From the NCBI RefSeq assembly GCF_003859945.1, contig NZ_RQYM01000009.1:1-64000 (forward strand): 64,000 nucleotides of DNA, written 5' to 3'. The position numbers and the translations under genes are program-made. The stretch comes from Leucobacter sp. OH1287 (GTDB lineage Bacteria; Actinomycetota; Actinomycetes; Actinomycetales; Microbacteriaceae). This document shows positions 10,653-18,551 of the stretch, piece after piece. Position 1 is the first letter of the stretch. Each line of letters starts with the position of its first letter. The notes under the pieces were generated by a model. The model was not told where the DNA came from. It worked only from the letters and a program-made list of their open reading frames with translations, and did not search any database.

Positions 10653-11309
10653 CTAATCCTCAATAATCGGGGTGAGCGCGGCAGCCTTTGCGGACGCGCC
10701 GGTTAACCCAACCAGCTCCAGCCAGTTGCCGAGCTGCTGGTAACCGAACTCGGTGAGCACCGACTCCGGGTGATACTGCACGCCGTAGAGCGGCAGATCG
10801 CGGTGACGCATCGCCATAATAATGCCGCTCTCGGTTGCGGCCGTCACAACCAGCTCCGCGGGCACGGTGTCACTGACCACCGCGAGCGAGTGATAGCGGG
10901 TTGCCGTAAACCGCTCCGGCACACCGTGAAAGAAGTCATCACCGGTGTGTTTGACGTGTGAAATCTTGCCGTGCATCAGCTCCTCAGCGTGCGTCACGGT
11001 TGCGCCGTACGCCTCACCGAGCGACTGGTGGCCGAGGCAAACCCCGAGCATCGGTTTCGCAATGTCCGCTGCCGCCCTAATCACCGGGATAGAAACGCCC
11101 GCCTCACTCGGGTTGCCGGGGCCTGGTGAGACGAGCACCCCGTCATGTTCCGCAAGCACCCGGCGCAGCGATTCCGGATCCGCCGCCACAGCATCATTGC
11201 GGATCACCGTGGTTTTTGCCCCGAGCTGTTCGAGATAGCTGACGAGCGTGTAAACAAAGCTGTCATAGTTGTCAATCACCAGGATCTTTGTCTCGGCGCT
11301 GTCTGTCAT
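10653..11309 (-). CDS. pabA: Glutamine amidotransferase subunit (PabA/TrpG type)
   Basis: 218 residues forming one class I glutamine amidotransferase domain. The catalytic Cys91 is in GVCLGHQSLG and the His/Glu pair is in YHPES (180-183). It releases ammonia from glutamine for chorismate amination in folate (aminodeoxychorismate) or tryptophan (anthranilate) synthesis. No synthase partner gene or trp operon is beside it. In related actinobacteria this locus next to pknB holds the same gene, usually annotated as component II. PabA versus TrpG cannot be separated from sequence alone. Confidence 0.88.
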   Translation of the reverse strand: MTDSAETKILVIDNYDSFVYTLVSYLEQLGAKTTVIRNDAVAADPESLRRVLAEHDGVLVSPGPGNPSEAGVSIPVIRAAADIAKPMLGVCLGHQSLGEAYGATVTHAEELMHGKISHVKHTGDDFFHGVPERFTATRYHSLAVVSDTVPAELVVTAATESGIIMAMRHRDLPLYGVQYHPESVLTEFGYQQLGNWLELVGLTGASAKAAALTPIIED

Positions 11310-11533
11310 ACTCCGTAACTGCCTTTCAAACCGCTGCCGCTAACGGCACCGCCGCTAACCTCGCCGCCGCTCAACCCCAAACCAACCTCTGAGACGGGGC
11401 TCGGGATCAGTGTCGCAACCAGCGGGTAAACATAAATCATCAACGCCCACACGAGCAGCGCGAGCACAACCAAAATCACCAGCGCCCGCAACCAGCCTGG
11501 CCCTGGAAAGAATCGCCAAATCAGTGAAAACAC
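11306..11533 (-). CDS. Small one-helix membrane protein
   Basis: 75 residues. A hydrophobic helix lies at about 17-42. The C-terminal 30 residues are Gly/Ser/Val-rich (SGGEVSGGAVSGSG) and low in complexity. It overlaps the amidotransferase start by 4 bp and abuts the sortase stop, so it is translated with both. A similar small membrane protein occurs at this place in related genomes, but no function is known to me. Confidence 0.7.
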   Translation of the reverse strand: MFSLIWRFFPGPGWLRALVILVVLALLVWALMIYVYPLVATLIPSPVSEVGLGLSGGEVSGGAVSGSGLKGSYGV

Positions 11534-12330
11534 TACGCTCTGTCTCCGTTCTCGCTGACCTTACCGCCGTTAGCGGTAACCAGGTTTGGGTTCAGCTCCG
11601 CAAGCTCGGCTGGCACCCCCGCGGCGCGCGGCGTGAAACTCTCAAAAACACTGTAGGCGATCATCCGCTCATCCCAGCCGAAGGTTTTGGGGTTGCAGGT
11701 TGTGAACGTCAGGATCCGCTCGCTCGGTGTCTGACCGGTTTCAGCAACCCGCGGGAAGGTGTTTAACACGTCGCGGGTGTCAGGCAGCACATACTCGGCG
11801 GACCGGAAACGGTAGGTGTACCAGCCCTCTTTCGTCTCAACAAACACCGGGTCGCCGACCTTTAAAAAGTCGATGTTGTGGAACGGCGTTGTCAGCGGAC
11901 CGGAGCGGTGCGCGGCAACCGCGAAGTTACCCGCCGCGCCAGGCGCTGCGCTGCCCTCGTAGTAACCGATACCGCGCGCTGAATCATCCAGCACATCGCC
12001 GCGGGTTCCGGTCGCAATCTGGTTAGCGTAGGTGCCGCCAAACGCCGGCACATAGAGCACCCCAAAGGTTTCGCCGTAGCCGGGAACCTCAGCAGCAGGC
12101 ACCAGGTTCGGATCGGTGATCACGGCGGTGTCTTGCGGATCCGCACTCTCATCAGTCTCTTTCGCCCACTGGTCTGAAATCTCGCCCGCAATCTCGCTCT
12201 GCGCGGCAGCAACAACCGTCGAGGTGTACCACGGCTGCCAAAGGATATAACCGAACACCGCGAGCCCGCCGACGAGCAGCAGCTCGCCGATAACGGTGAA
12301 GGGGCTCAAAGGAGCACGTTTTTTTGCCAT
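11533..12330 (-). CDS. srtE: Class E sortase
   Basis: 265 residues. An N-terminal membrane anchor (about 10-32) is followed by a sortase beta-barrel. The catalytic triad is visible: His141 in AAHRSG, Cys212 in LTFTTCNP, and Arg222 in DERMIAY. Class E sortases are housekeeping transpeptidases of high-GC actinobacteria that attach LAxTG-type proteins to peptidoglycan. A possible small LAxTG protein is encoded at 49781-50020 in this window. It is first in a three-gene minus-strand operon. Confidence 0.92.
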   Translation of the reverse strand: MAKKRAPLSPFTVIGELLLVGGLAVFGYILWQPWYTSTVVAAAQSEIAGEISDQWAKETDESADPQDTAVITDPNLVPAAEVPGYGETFGVLYVPAFGGTYANQIATGTRGDVLDDSARGIGYYEGSAAPGAAGNFAVAAHRSGPLTTPFHNIDFLKVGDPVFVETKEGWYTYRFRSAEYVLPDTRDVLNTFPRVAETGQTPSERILTFTTCNPKTFGWDERMIAYSVFESFTPRAAGVPAELAELNPNLVTANGGKVSENGDRA

Positions 12331-12493
12331 TCTTCAATACTAGTGGGCTTAGCTTGCGATATGCCTAACCGCTTAGGCTGCCGCGCGGGTGTTTCTCGGG
12401 TGGCCAGCGAGATTGCCCGATCGTGCCGCATTTTCGGAGCTTTTAGCGGGGTTTAATAGCCAGCTATGAGATTTTCGGGTTAAGATGTTAGGT

Positions 12494-12787
12494 ATGTCTG
12501 CAGATGATAACAAGCTTTCAAAACGTCAAAAGGCGGTTGCTGAGCGCCGTGCGGCAAGGATCGAGCGCGCCGAGCACGCCCGTGCTACCGGCGAGCCAGC
12601 CCCAAACCAGGTGTGGTTCAAGCCTGTTATGTTTGGCTTTATGCTGCTCGGCCTGGTCTGGATCGTGCTCTACTACATCACCAGCCAAAACCTGGCGCTG
12701 CCAATCCCACAGCTCGGAAACGGCAACATCTTCGTCGGGTTCGGCCTGATCATGGTCGGGTTCCTGATGACAACGCGCTGGCGATAG
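12494..12787 (+). CDS. crgA: Cell division protein CrgA
   Basis: 97 residues from the ATG at 12494, giving MSADDNK; an in-frame ATG at 12485 is possible because neither has a strong ribosome site. A basic cytoplasmic N-terminus of about 45 residues leads to two membrane helices (about 50-67 and 77-94), with the conserved W(Y)Y turn between them. CrgA is an actinobacterial divisome membrane protein that recruits PBPs and FtsZ partners. It is transcribed away from the sortase gene and ends at a strong hairpin. Confidence 0.88.
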   Translation: MSADDNKLSKRQKAVAERRAARIERAEHARATGEPAPNQVWFKPVMFGFMLLGLVWIVLYYITSQNLALPIPQLGNGNIFVGFGLIMVGFLMTTRWR

Positions 12788-12829
12788 TGCCCGCCGCTAG
12801 TGTCCGGCGAGAGACCTAAAAACAGCAAA

Positions 12830-12855
12830 ACGGGCGGGTGTTTTCACCCGCCCGT
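12830..12855. terminator. Bidirectional terminator between crgA and the rhomboid gene
   Basis: An 11-bp perfect stem ACGGGCGGGTG/CACCCGCCCGT with a TTTT loop, flanked by AAAAC on the left and TTGCTTTG on the right. It sits between two convergent genes. Confidence 0.8.
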
Positions 12856-12868
12856 TGCTTTGTCTACG

Positions 12869-13768
12869 CTACCCGATACTGCCCTGCACCAGCAGGTAGT
12901 AGAGACCGCAGAGCGCGAAGGACGCGAGGATCACGGATCCACAAACAAACCACTGCGCCCGCGAATTGCGGGTGAGCCCGCGCGCAAAACCGCTCATCAG
13001 CACAGCTCCAACGAGCAGGCCACCAACGTGCGCCTGCCAGGAAATATTGTTGCCGGGCAAGAACCCGATCCCGAGGTTGATCGCGAGCAGCACCAGCAGG
13101 AACCTCGCGTCAATCTCGAGCCGCTTGTAAACAACAACCGTTGCCGCGAGGATGCCGAAGGTTGCTCCCGAGGCGCCAACAACCGGCACGAACGCGAGAG
13201 TGTTGATGCTTGTGAGCGACCAGAGCATAACGGCGATGGATCCGCCCCACCCGGAAAGCAGGTAGAGCAGGATGAAGCGCAGTTTGCCGAGCGCGCGCTC
13301 AAGCGCAGGCCCGAACAGCAGCAGAGTCACCATGTTGCCGAGCAGGTGGTAGGGGCCCGCGGTTGCGTGCAGGAAGGTGGTTGTGATCATCCGCCACGGC
13401 TCAAACGCGAACGGCGTTGAGTGGATTGGCGCGTAAATCAGCGCCTCCCGCAGCGCGCCAATGTTGAGGGTCCCAAGCCACAGCAGCACACACAGTCCGA
13501 TCAGCGTGTATGACACAATCGGGCGCGAGTCGCTGCTGAGTCTCCTACCGGTTGTGCGCAGTTTTCGCGCAACCTGCCCGCTCACAGGCGGCTGCAGTTC
13601 ACGCTGACAGTCCGGGCAGAGCAACCCCACCGGCGCCTGAATCTGGCAGTCAACGCAGATGGTTTTGCCGCAGCGCTGGCAGAGCGTGAAACTCGGCGAG
13701 CGCGGGTGCCGATAGCAGACGTCGTTGGGGCCGTACTGCGCTTTTTCGCCGTACTGAGGCTGGTTCAC
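12869..13768 (-). CDS. Rhomboid intramembrane serine protease with N-terminal zinc ribbon
   Basis: 299 residues. The first 60 residues carry paired cysteines (CYRH, CQRCG, CVDC, CPDC) like a zinc-binding B-box/ribbon. Six or more membrane helices follow. The rhomboid catalytic serine is S200 in GASG and the catalytic histidine is H247 in WQAHVGG; the HLLGNM motif of the second helix is present. Rhomboids cut single-pass membrane proteins within the bilayer. The substrate is unknown. It lies 8 bp after the cyclophilin gene, probably co-transcribed. Confidence 0.92.
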   Translation of the reverse strand: MNQPQYGEKAQYGPNDVCYRHPRSPSFTLCQRCGKTICVDCQIQAPVGLLCPDCQRELQPPVSGQVARKLRTTGRRLSSDSRPIVSYTLIGLCVLLWLGTLNIGALREALIYAPIHSTPFAFEPWRMITTTFLHATAGPYHLLGNMVTLLLFGPALERALGKLRFILLYLLSGWGGSIAVMLWSLTSINTLAFVPVVGASGATFGILAATVVVYKRLEIDARFLLVLLAINLGIGFLPGNNISWQAHVGGLLVGAVLMSGFARGLTRNSRAQWFVCGSVILASFALCGLYYLLVQGSIG

Positions 13769-13776
13769 AGGCGTGC

Positions 13777-14286
13777 TTAGAGGGCTTCGATTGTGACGCT
13801 GTTCATCACAACGTCCTCGAGTGGACGATCCTGCGCGCCGGTCTCAACGGCCTCGATCGCGTCAACAACCGCCTTCGATGCGTCGTCAGCAACCTCGCCG
13901 AAGATTGTGTGCTTGCCGTTCAGGTAGCCTGGTTCGCTGGTTGTGATGAAGAACTGGGATCCGTTGGTGCCGGTGATCCGCCCCATCATGTCACGGCGCT
14001 TACCCGCGTTCGCCATCGCGAGCAGGTATTTACGGTTGAAGCTCAGCTCCGGGTGGATCTCGTCATCAAACTGGTATCCGGGGCCGCCCATGCCGGTGCC
14101 GGTTGGGTCGCCGCCCTGAATCATGAAACCCTGGATAATGCGGTGGAAGATAACACCTTTGTAGAAGTCTTTTTCTGCCAGGTCGATGAAGTTCTTCACT
14201 GTTTTTGGCGCGTGATCCCCAAACAGGTTGATGACGATGTCGCCGTGATTGGTTGAGATAGTTGCTTTTGCTGTTGGAATAGTCAT
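13777..14286 (-). CDS. ppiA: Cyclophilin-type peptidyl-prolyl isomerase
   Basis: 169 residues, one cyclophilin domain. Active-site residues are visible in [19 protein letters not shown] and in GSQFFITT. No signal peptide or membrane helix is seen, so it should be cytoplasmic and assist proline isomerisation in folding proteins. The size and the position between crgA/rhomboid and gyrA are standard for actinobacteria. Confidence 0.93.
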   Translation of the reverse strand: MTIPTAKATISTNHGDIVINLFGDHAPKTVKNFIDLAEKDFYKGVIFHRIIQGFMIQGGDPTGTGMGGPGYQFDDEIHPELSFNRKYLLAMANAGKRRDMMGRITGTNGSQFFITTSEPGYLNGKHTIFGEVADDASKAVVDAIEAVETGAQDRPLEDVVMNSVTIEAL

Positions 14287-14475
14287 GGCTCTTAGTCTAC
14301 TTTGCGGCTCCGGCGTTTGGGTGCGGATCCGCCCAGCCCGCGGATATTTTTCTGCCCCAGCGGCGATGCTTTTGCGCGTTTTGCGCCTAAAACTCCGGAA
14401 AAACTTAGATATTGTTCAGTTTGACCGTGTACCGTTGAGGTACGAGCAATCTACAACTCGTTTGGAGGAAGACTT

Positions 14476-14982
14476 ATGGCATTAACACGTAAAGAGCGTA
14501 AGGCGCTGAAGAAGCTGCGCAAGCTCACTGGCCAGGTAGCTGACGAGCAACGCGTTGTGCTCGGTCATGCCGGATCTGTGCTGCAGGAGGCTGGTCGCCA
14601 GGCTCGCAGCATCAGCGATACCCACATTGCACCGCGGGTTTCTAACGCTTACGAGACTGTTCGCCCAACCGTTGAGTCAAGCACTCGCGCGGTTAAGGGC
14701 TTCTTCGGTCGGGTTGGTAACCGCGTTACCCCGGTTGCCGGTGCAGCGCTGACCAAAGCGGTTGCGACCCTCGAGAACGCGGATCAGAAGGATCTCGCGA
14801 AGTCGCTGAAGAAATTTGGTAAGGATCGCGGCCTGGTGAAGAAGTCCGGTCGTGGTCGCCGAATCGGTGGCGTTTTTGCGCTGCTGCTCGGTCTGGGAGC
14901 TGCGGCCGCGGTCGGTTACTCACTGTGGCAGGCATTCCGTGACGATGAGGACGTCTGGGTGGCTCCAGAGTCAGCTGAGTAG
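14476..14982 (+). CDS. Basic protein with a C-terminal membrane helix, unrecognised
   Basis: 168 residues. The first 130 residues are rich in Lys, Arg and Ala with helical heptad-like spacing (RKERKALKKLRKL), suggesting a long amphipathic or coiled helix. One hydrophobic helix lies at about 133-152, followed by a short acidic tail. A strong GGAGG lies 9 bases before the ATG. The plan resembles small actinobacterial membrane proteins such as the DUF5324 type, but I cannot confirm a family. It ends at a convergent hairpin. Confidence 0.7.
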   Translation: MALTRKERKALKKLRKLTGQVADEQRVVLGHAGSVLQEAGRQARSISDTHIAPRVSNAYETVRPTVESSTRAVKGFFGRVGNRVTPVAGAALTKAVATLENADQKDLAKSLKKFGKDRGLVKKSGRGRRIGGVFALLLGLGAAAAVGYSLWQAFRDDEDVWVAPESAE

Positions 14983-15049
14983 GCTGACTGCGTCAGAGCT
15001 GTTCCAGGCTGTCTGTGTAGGCTGGCAGCCTAAGCGGATCTAGTCGTTT

Positions 15050-15082
15050 AGCGGGGGTGGTAGCGTGGCTATCGCCCCCGCT
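15050..15082. terminator. Convergent terminator hairpin
   Basis: A 14-bp stem (AGCGGGGGTGGTAG against CTATCGCCCCCGCT, two G-T pairs) with a 5-nt loop, between the plus-strand membrane protein gene and the minus-strand Nudix gene. Only a short T-rich run follows. Confidence 0.65.
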
Positions 15083-15146
15083 TGCTATTTGCTGGCGAGC
15101 CAGCGCCCTTACCGAAATCGACCCGGTGCCTGGTGGATCCGCCCCG

Positions 15147-15899
15147 CTATTTGCTGTTTCTGACGCTGTGCTTCGCAGCGGCCTTGCCAGCGGATCCGTG
15201 CGCCGCCTTCGCACCGTTCTTCACGGTGTGTTTCTGCGCCTGCTTCGCGCCCTGCTTGCCGCCGTTCGCTTTGCTGTTCTGCTTGGCGCTGTTTTGTTTA
15301 GCGCTGTTCTGCTTGGCGCTGTTTTGTTTAGCGCTGTTCTGCTTGGCGCTGTTTTGTTTAGCGCCGTTCTGTTTGCCACCGTTTTGCTTGTGCGCGTACT
15401 TGGCGCACTGCCTTCCCCCGTGTTTCAGGTGCAGTTTGCTGGCGAGCGCGGAGCGTTTGCGGCGGCGGGATCGCGGTGACCCGATAACGCCCGCAAACTT
15501 CAGCCCGGTCTCAACCAGCGACAGTGTCCGCATGTTCTTCAGCTCCGAGATTTTCACCCAGCGCGCCTCGTCACTGGATCCATCAACCTCGTTAATCAGC
15601 GGCCCGTCAACGGCCCTTGCCCGATAGATTATTCTGATCGTGTGCAGGCGCGGGTCCTCCCCGTCACCAACATCCTCTCTGACCATCACTCGCGAATCAA
15701 CGCCGAGCAGCTTCCCAACCTTCGCCTCTAGCCCGGTTTCTTCTGCAACCTCGCGCACAACCGCGTCACGTGGATCCTCGCCCTCTTCAATGCCTCCGCC
15801 GGGCAGCGTCCATCCGTGCATGTGTCCACGTCGCCAGTGGGTCAGCAGAACTTCACCGCGGCGCTCAATCACCGCGTAAGCTGCAACCCTCATATCCAT
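15147..15899 (-). CDS. Nudix hydrolase with a long NSAKQ-repeat tail
   Basis: 250 residues. Residues 1-150 form a Nudix domain with a full Nudix box (GGIEEGEDPRDAVVREVAEE from about 34), so it hydrolyses a nucleoside-diphosphate-linked substrate with Mg2+. Residues about 165-250 are an Asn/Ser/Ala/Lys/Gln-rich tail built from tandem NSAKQ pentapeptides, flanked by NGGKQ/NGAKQ variants, and ending in a lysine/alanine-rich basic stretch. Nudix proteins are normally complete without such a tail. The tail is highly basic and probably disordered, which suggests nucleic-acid or ribosome association, but this is inference. Substrate unknown. Confidence 0.85.
   Translation of the reverse strand: MDMRVAAYAVIERRGEVLLTHWRRGHMHGWTLPGGGIEEGEDPRDAVVREVAEETGLEAKVGKLLGVDSRVMVREDVGDGEDPRLHTIRIIYRARAVDGPLINEVDGSSDEARWVKISELKNMRTLSLVETGLKFAGVIGSPRSRRRKRSALASKLHLKHGGRQCAKYAHKQNGGKQNGAKQNSAKQNSAKQNSAKQNSAKQNSAKQNSKANGGKQGAKQAQKHTVKNGAKAAHGSAGKAAAKHSVRNSK
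15271..15390. repeat. 30-bp tandem repeat encoding the NSAKQ tail
   Basis: Three near-identical 30-bp units at 15271-15300, 15301-15330 and 15331-15360, then a diverged fourth to 15390. Each 30-bp unit encodes two pentapeptides that use different synonymous codons, so the repeating DNA unit is the 10-codon block, not the pentapeptide. Such arrays change copy number by slippage in frame. Confidence 0.9.
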
Positions 15900-15960
15900 G
15901 TCTTCAACTCTATCGGTTTTGTATGTGTGACAGCTCAGCGCGTGCCGATATTATTAGGCT

Positions 15961-16833
15961 GTGTCGCAACTGTTCGATCTCAGCCACCCGATCACACCGG
16001 GAATGCCCGTCTACCCGGGCGATCCGGCGGTGCGCTTTGCTGCTGCGGCGACTATCGCAAGCGACGGCTGCGCGGTCACCGAGCTCAGCCTCGGCAGCCA
16101 CACGGGCACACACCTCGACGCCCCGAGCCACACCGTTCCCGGTGCTCCGACGGTCAGCGCGGTCGATCCAGCGCGGCTAATCTGCGAGGCCGTAGTGATT
16201 AACGCCGCCGACTTATTGCGGGGTGGATCCGACTCCTCCCCGCCCGAGATTGCCGACGCGGCTCTCTCCCACCGTGTGCGGGAGGCTCTTGGTGGTTTTC
16301 GCGGCGGCGGTGTTGGCGGTGGTGGATCTCGCTCTGGCGGATCTGGCGGCTCAACCGCCGACGCTGGTTCTGGCGGCCCCTCCGCTGTTTTATTCTCCTT
16401 TGACTGGTGCCGCTTTTGGGGTATCGACCGGTACTTTCTTCACCCCGCTGTGCCGCTAAGCACGGTGCGGCTGCTCGCCGAACTTGGGGTTACGGTTTTC
16501 GGAACCGACACCGCAAGCCCAGACTCGGCGAGCGCTGACTCTGCGAGCGCTGAGGACTCACGCCCAGCCAAGGCTAACCCGGGTGCGGTAACCGCGTGCG
16601 GAGCGGTTCCGGCTCTCCCGGTTCACGATTTCTGGCTGGGTCGTAACGGTCTCATCCTCGAAAACCTCCGCGGCCTGAACCAGCTGGTGCGTGACTCCAC
16701 TGCTGGTTCGGGAGTTTCCGGATCCGCCGACGAGCCCGCCACCCAGGCGGTTTATGGCGAGCTTATCGCGCTGCCATTGTGTCTTGACGGCTGCGATGGT
16801 TCGCCCGTTCGCGCTGTCTTTCGGACTCGCTAA
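15961..16833 (+). CDS. Cyclase-family (kynurenine formamidase-like) metal hydrolase with Gly/Ser insert
   Basis: 290 residues from a GTG start. The N-terminal half carries the metal-binding SHTGTHLDAPSH motif (46-57: H47, H51, D53, H57) of the PF04199 family, and FSFDWCRFWG and FGTD follow later as in the family. These enzymes hydrolyse formamides, isatin or similar lactam-type substrates. A Gly/Ser-rich insert at about 110-140 and a repeated SPDSASADSASAED stretch near 185-200 interrupt the fold and are not typical. Both could be surface loops. The true substrate is unknown. Confidence 0.82.
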   Translation: MSQLFDLSHPITPGMPVYPGDPAVRFAAAATIASDGCAVTELSLGSHTGTHLDAPSHTVPGAPTVSAVDPARLICEAVVINAADLLRGGSDSSPPEIADAALSHRVREALGGFRGGGVGGGGSRSGGSGGSTADAGSGGPSAVLFSFDWCRFWGIDRYFLHPAVPLSTVRLLAELGVTVFGTDTASPDSASADSASAEDSRPAKANPGAVTACGAVPALPVHDFWLGRNGLILENLRGLNQLVRDSTAGSGVSGSADEPATQAVYGELIALPLCLDGCDGSPVRAVFRTR

Positions 16834-16835
16834 AA

Positions 16836-16977
16836 TCGGAAACATATTTCGGATTAGTAAGCTAAAGCATCCTAGTATCGCCTATTTGCCCGAATTTCCG
16901 AAGAATACTACCGAAACTGCCTAAATCGCGGTAGATTAGCTGTGCATACAACCCTAATCCGAAGAATGTTTCCGAAA
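16836..16977. promoter_or_regulatory. Three copies of a 20-bp operator-like repeat before hipB
   Basis: A sequence near TTTCGGAAACATTCTTCGGAT occurs at 16836-16857 on the plus strand, and at 16893-16916 and 16954-16977 on the minus strand. Outer copies share the extension GGATTAG. All lie between the cyclase stop and the hipB start. HipB-type regulators repress their own operon by binding several repeated operators, so these are probable HipB sites. Confidence 0.65.
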
Positions 16978-16997
16978 CAGATTGCGGGGTGAACACA

Positions 16998-17276
16998 ATG
17001 GCACAGTCAGTGACCGAAACCGCGAGCCCGTCCGCTGCGTACAGTGACGCGGCCGCCATCGGTGCTGCGATTCGTAGTGCCCGCAAAAGCTACAGACTCA
17101 CCCAGCAGGAACTCGCCGATCTGGCCGGTATTTCCGATAAAACACTGCGCGATATTGAGCGCGGCGCCGGCTCCCCCAGCATCGGCGCGGTGATTGCCTC
17201 CGCGAACGCGCTCGGGCTGCGCCTCGTCACTGCCACAGGCGGTAACCATGGACCTAACGAAGCTCAAGCACGTTAA
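16998..17276 (+). CDS. hipB: HipB-like XRE-family antitoxin/regulator
   Basis: 92 residues from the ATG at 16998, preceded by GGGG at good spacing; a GTG at 16989 is possible. The helix-turn-helix (about 35-75) reads LTQQELADLAGISDKTLRDIERG, typical of HipB and related antitoxin repressors. The TGGNHGP end is also usual. HipB neutralises the kinase toxin HipA and represses the hipBA operon. Here only the first codons of hipA remain downstream, so this is an orphan antitoxin or a regulator kept for another job. Confidence 0.82.
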   Translation: MAQSVTETASPSAAYSDAAAIGAAIRSARKSYRLTQQELADLAGISDKTLRDIERGAGSPSIGAVIASANALGLRLVTATGGNHGPNEAQAR

Positions 17277-17325
17277 CACGGCAAGAGGGGGAGCTGCGCC
17301 TCAACTAAAGCGGGTGCGGGGCTGA
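17248..17325 (+). pseudogene. hipA: Truncated start of hipA (25 codons)
   Basis: The ATG at 17248 overlaps the end of hipB in another frame, as in intact hipBA operons. The first residues MDLTKLKHVNTA resemble the usual HipA start (MDxxKLKHV...DVYK). After about 12 codons the similarity stops and a TGA follows at 17323. No kinase domain exists downstream, where a LacI gene begins at 17532. Inferred to be a deletion remnant. Confidence 0.6.
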
Positions 17326-17454
17326 CGGATCCGCCCACCGCTGAAACGGTTCAATAATGAATGCCCGATCGGGTATTTCGGGCTTGGGACGGGATTTGCC
17401 CGCGGGAAGTCGCAGATGCGGCCTCGCTCATAGCGCACAGAAAGTTTTATGAAA

Positions 17455-17464
17455 CGTTTAAACG
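17455..17464. promoter_or_regulatory. LacI-type palindrome CGTTTAAACG
   Basis: A perfect 10-bp palindrome within GAAACGTTTAAACGCC, 67 bp before the LacI-family gene. Its centre is TA rather than the CG common for this family, so the assignment as an autoregulatory operator is tentative. Confidence 0.4.
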
Positions 17465-17531
17465 CCGTCTCTCTGGTTTTGACACAGCTACAATATGAGT
17501 ATCTGTCCGTAGAACATTTGTTAGAAGCCGT

Positions 17532-18530
17532 ATGACCGCAAGCATTCGAGACGTAGCAAGGCGCGCACAGGTATCTGTTGGAACAGTATCAAACGTGTTA
17601 AACACTCCGGAGAAGGTGAGCCCGGAGACAAGAGAGCGCGTGCAAAGCGTGATCGCGCAGCTCGGCTACGTGCGCAACGATGCCGCCCGGAAGCTGCGCA
17701 ACGGTCAAAGCCACACAATCGGGCTGATCGTGTTAAACGGCACCAACCCGTTCTTCACTGAGATCGCGCAGGGTGCCCAGAATCGGGCGCTTGAGTCCGG
17801 CTATACCGTGCTCGTCGGCACCAGCAACGAGAATGTGAAGCGTGAAAACACGCTGCTCTCGCTGTTTGCCGAGCAGCAGGTTGCTGGGATTCTGGTGAGC
17901 CCAACCGGTGATGACCTGTCGCCACTCTGCCACCTGAAAGACGGTAAAACACCGGTTGTTTTGGTGGATCGCGGGGCAGCAAACTGCGCCTTCTCCGCCG
18001 TCGCCTGCGACGACATTTACGGCGGTGAAGTCGCGGCTGAACACCTGTTGGGTACCGGCAAGCGGAAGATCGCGTTCGTCGGCGGGCCGATAACCAGCAG
18101 CCAGATCTCTGACCGCTGGCAGGGCGCGGCGAAGGCGGTGTTGAAGGTTCCCGACGCGACCCTGAGGATGATCGAGACCACGGCGCTAACCGTCACAGAG
18201 GGAAAGCGGATCGGCCAGGAGATTGCAAAACTACCGGTCGAGAAGCGTCCCGACGCGGTGTTTGCCGCCAACGATCTGGTTGCGCTGGGGATGCTGCAGT
18301 CGCTTGTGTTCGCAAAAGACATTAGGATTCCCGAGGATATTGCGGTTATCGGGTACGACGACATCAGCTACGCCGAGTTTGCGATTGTGCCGTTGACAAC
18401 GATGCGGCAGCCAGCCGAAAAAATTGGCGCAACCTCTGTTGAGCTGCTGTTAAACGCGATTGAGCGTCCGCGTGACAAAACCAGGCAGATCACTCTCAAA
18501 CCCGAGCTGGTTGTGCGCGCATCTACCTAG
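17532..18530 (+). CDS. LacI-family transcriptional regulator
   Basis: 332 residues. The N-terminal helix-turn-helix and hinge (1-60) read SIRDVARRAQVSVGTVSNVLN and AARKLRNGQS. The remainder is a periplasmic-binding-protein-like sensor domain (about 60-330) with IGLIV, VDRG and IGYDD signatures. The family represses carbohydrate or nucleoside genes until a small ligand binds. No sugar transport gene is adjacent; the next gene is convergent, so its target is unclear. A truncated hipA lies upstream. Confidence 0.92.
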   Translation: MTASIRDVARRAQVSVGTVSNVLNTPEKVSPETRERVQSVIAQLGYVRNDAARKLRNGQSHTIGLIVLNGTNPFFTEIAQGAQNRALESGYTVLVGTSNENVKRENTLLSLFAEQQVAGILVSPTGDDLSPLCHLKDGKTPVVLVDRGAANCAFSAVACDDIYGGEVAAEHLLGTGKRKIAFVGGPITSSQISDRWQGAAKAVLKVPDATLRMIETTALTVTEGKRIGQEIAKLPVEKRPDAVFAANDLVALGMLQSLVFAKDIRIPEDIAVIGYDDISYAEFAIVPLTTMRQPAEKIGATSVELLLNAIERPRDKTRQITLKPELVVRAST

Positions 18531-18551
18531 CGGTGGCGGCCGGGTCGAACG

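Noticed and set aside
12800-13420. A long plus-strand frame opposite the rhomboid gene
   Set aside because: The minus-strand frame has full rhomboid motifs; the plus frame has Arg/Pro/Gln-rich shadow composition.
15271-15390. Possible CRISPR array (regular 30-bp repeats)
   Set aside because: Units are contiguous with no spacers and are in frame within a gene; no cas gene is nearby. No CRISPR was found in the window.
15082-15627. Plus-strand frame with CLALFCLAL repeats
   Set aside because: It is the reverse reading of the NSAKQ-coding tandem repeat of the Nudix gene.
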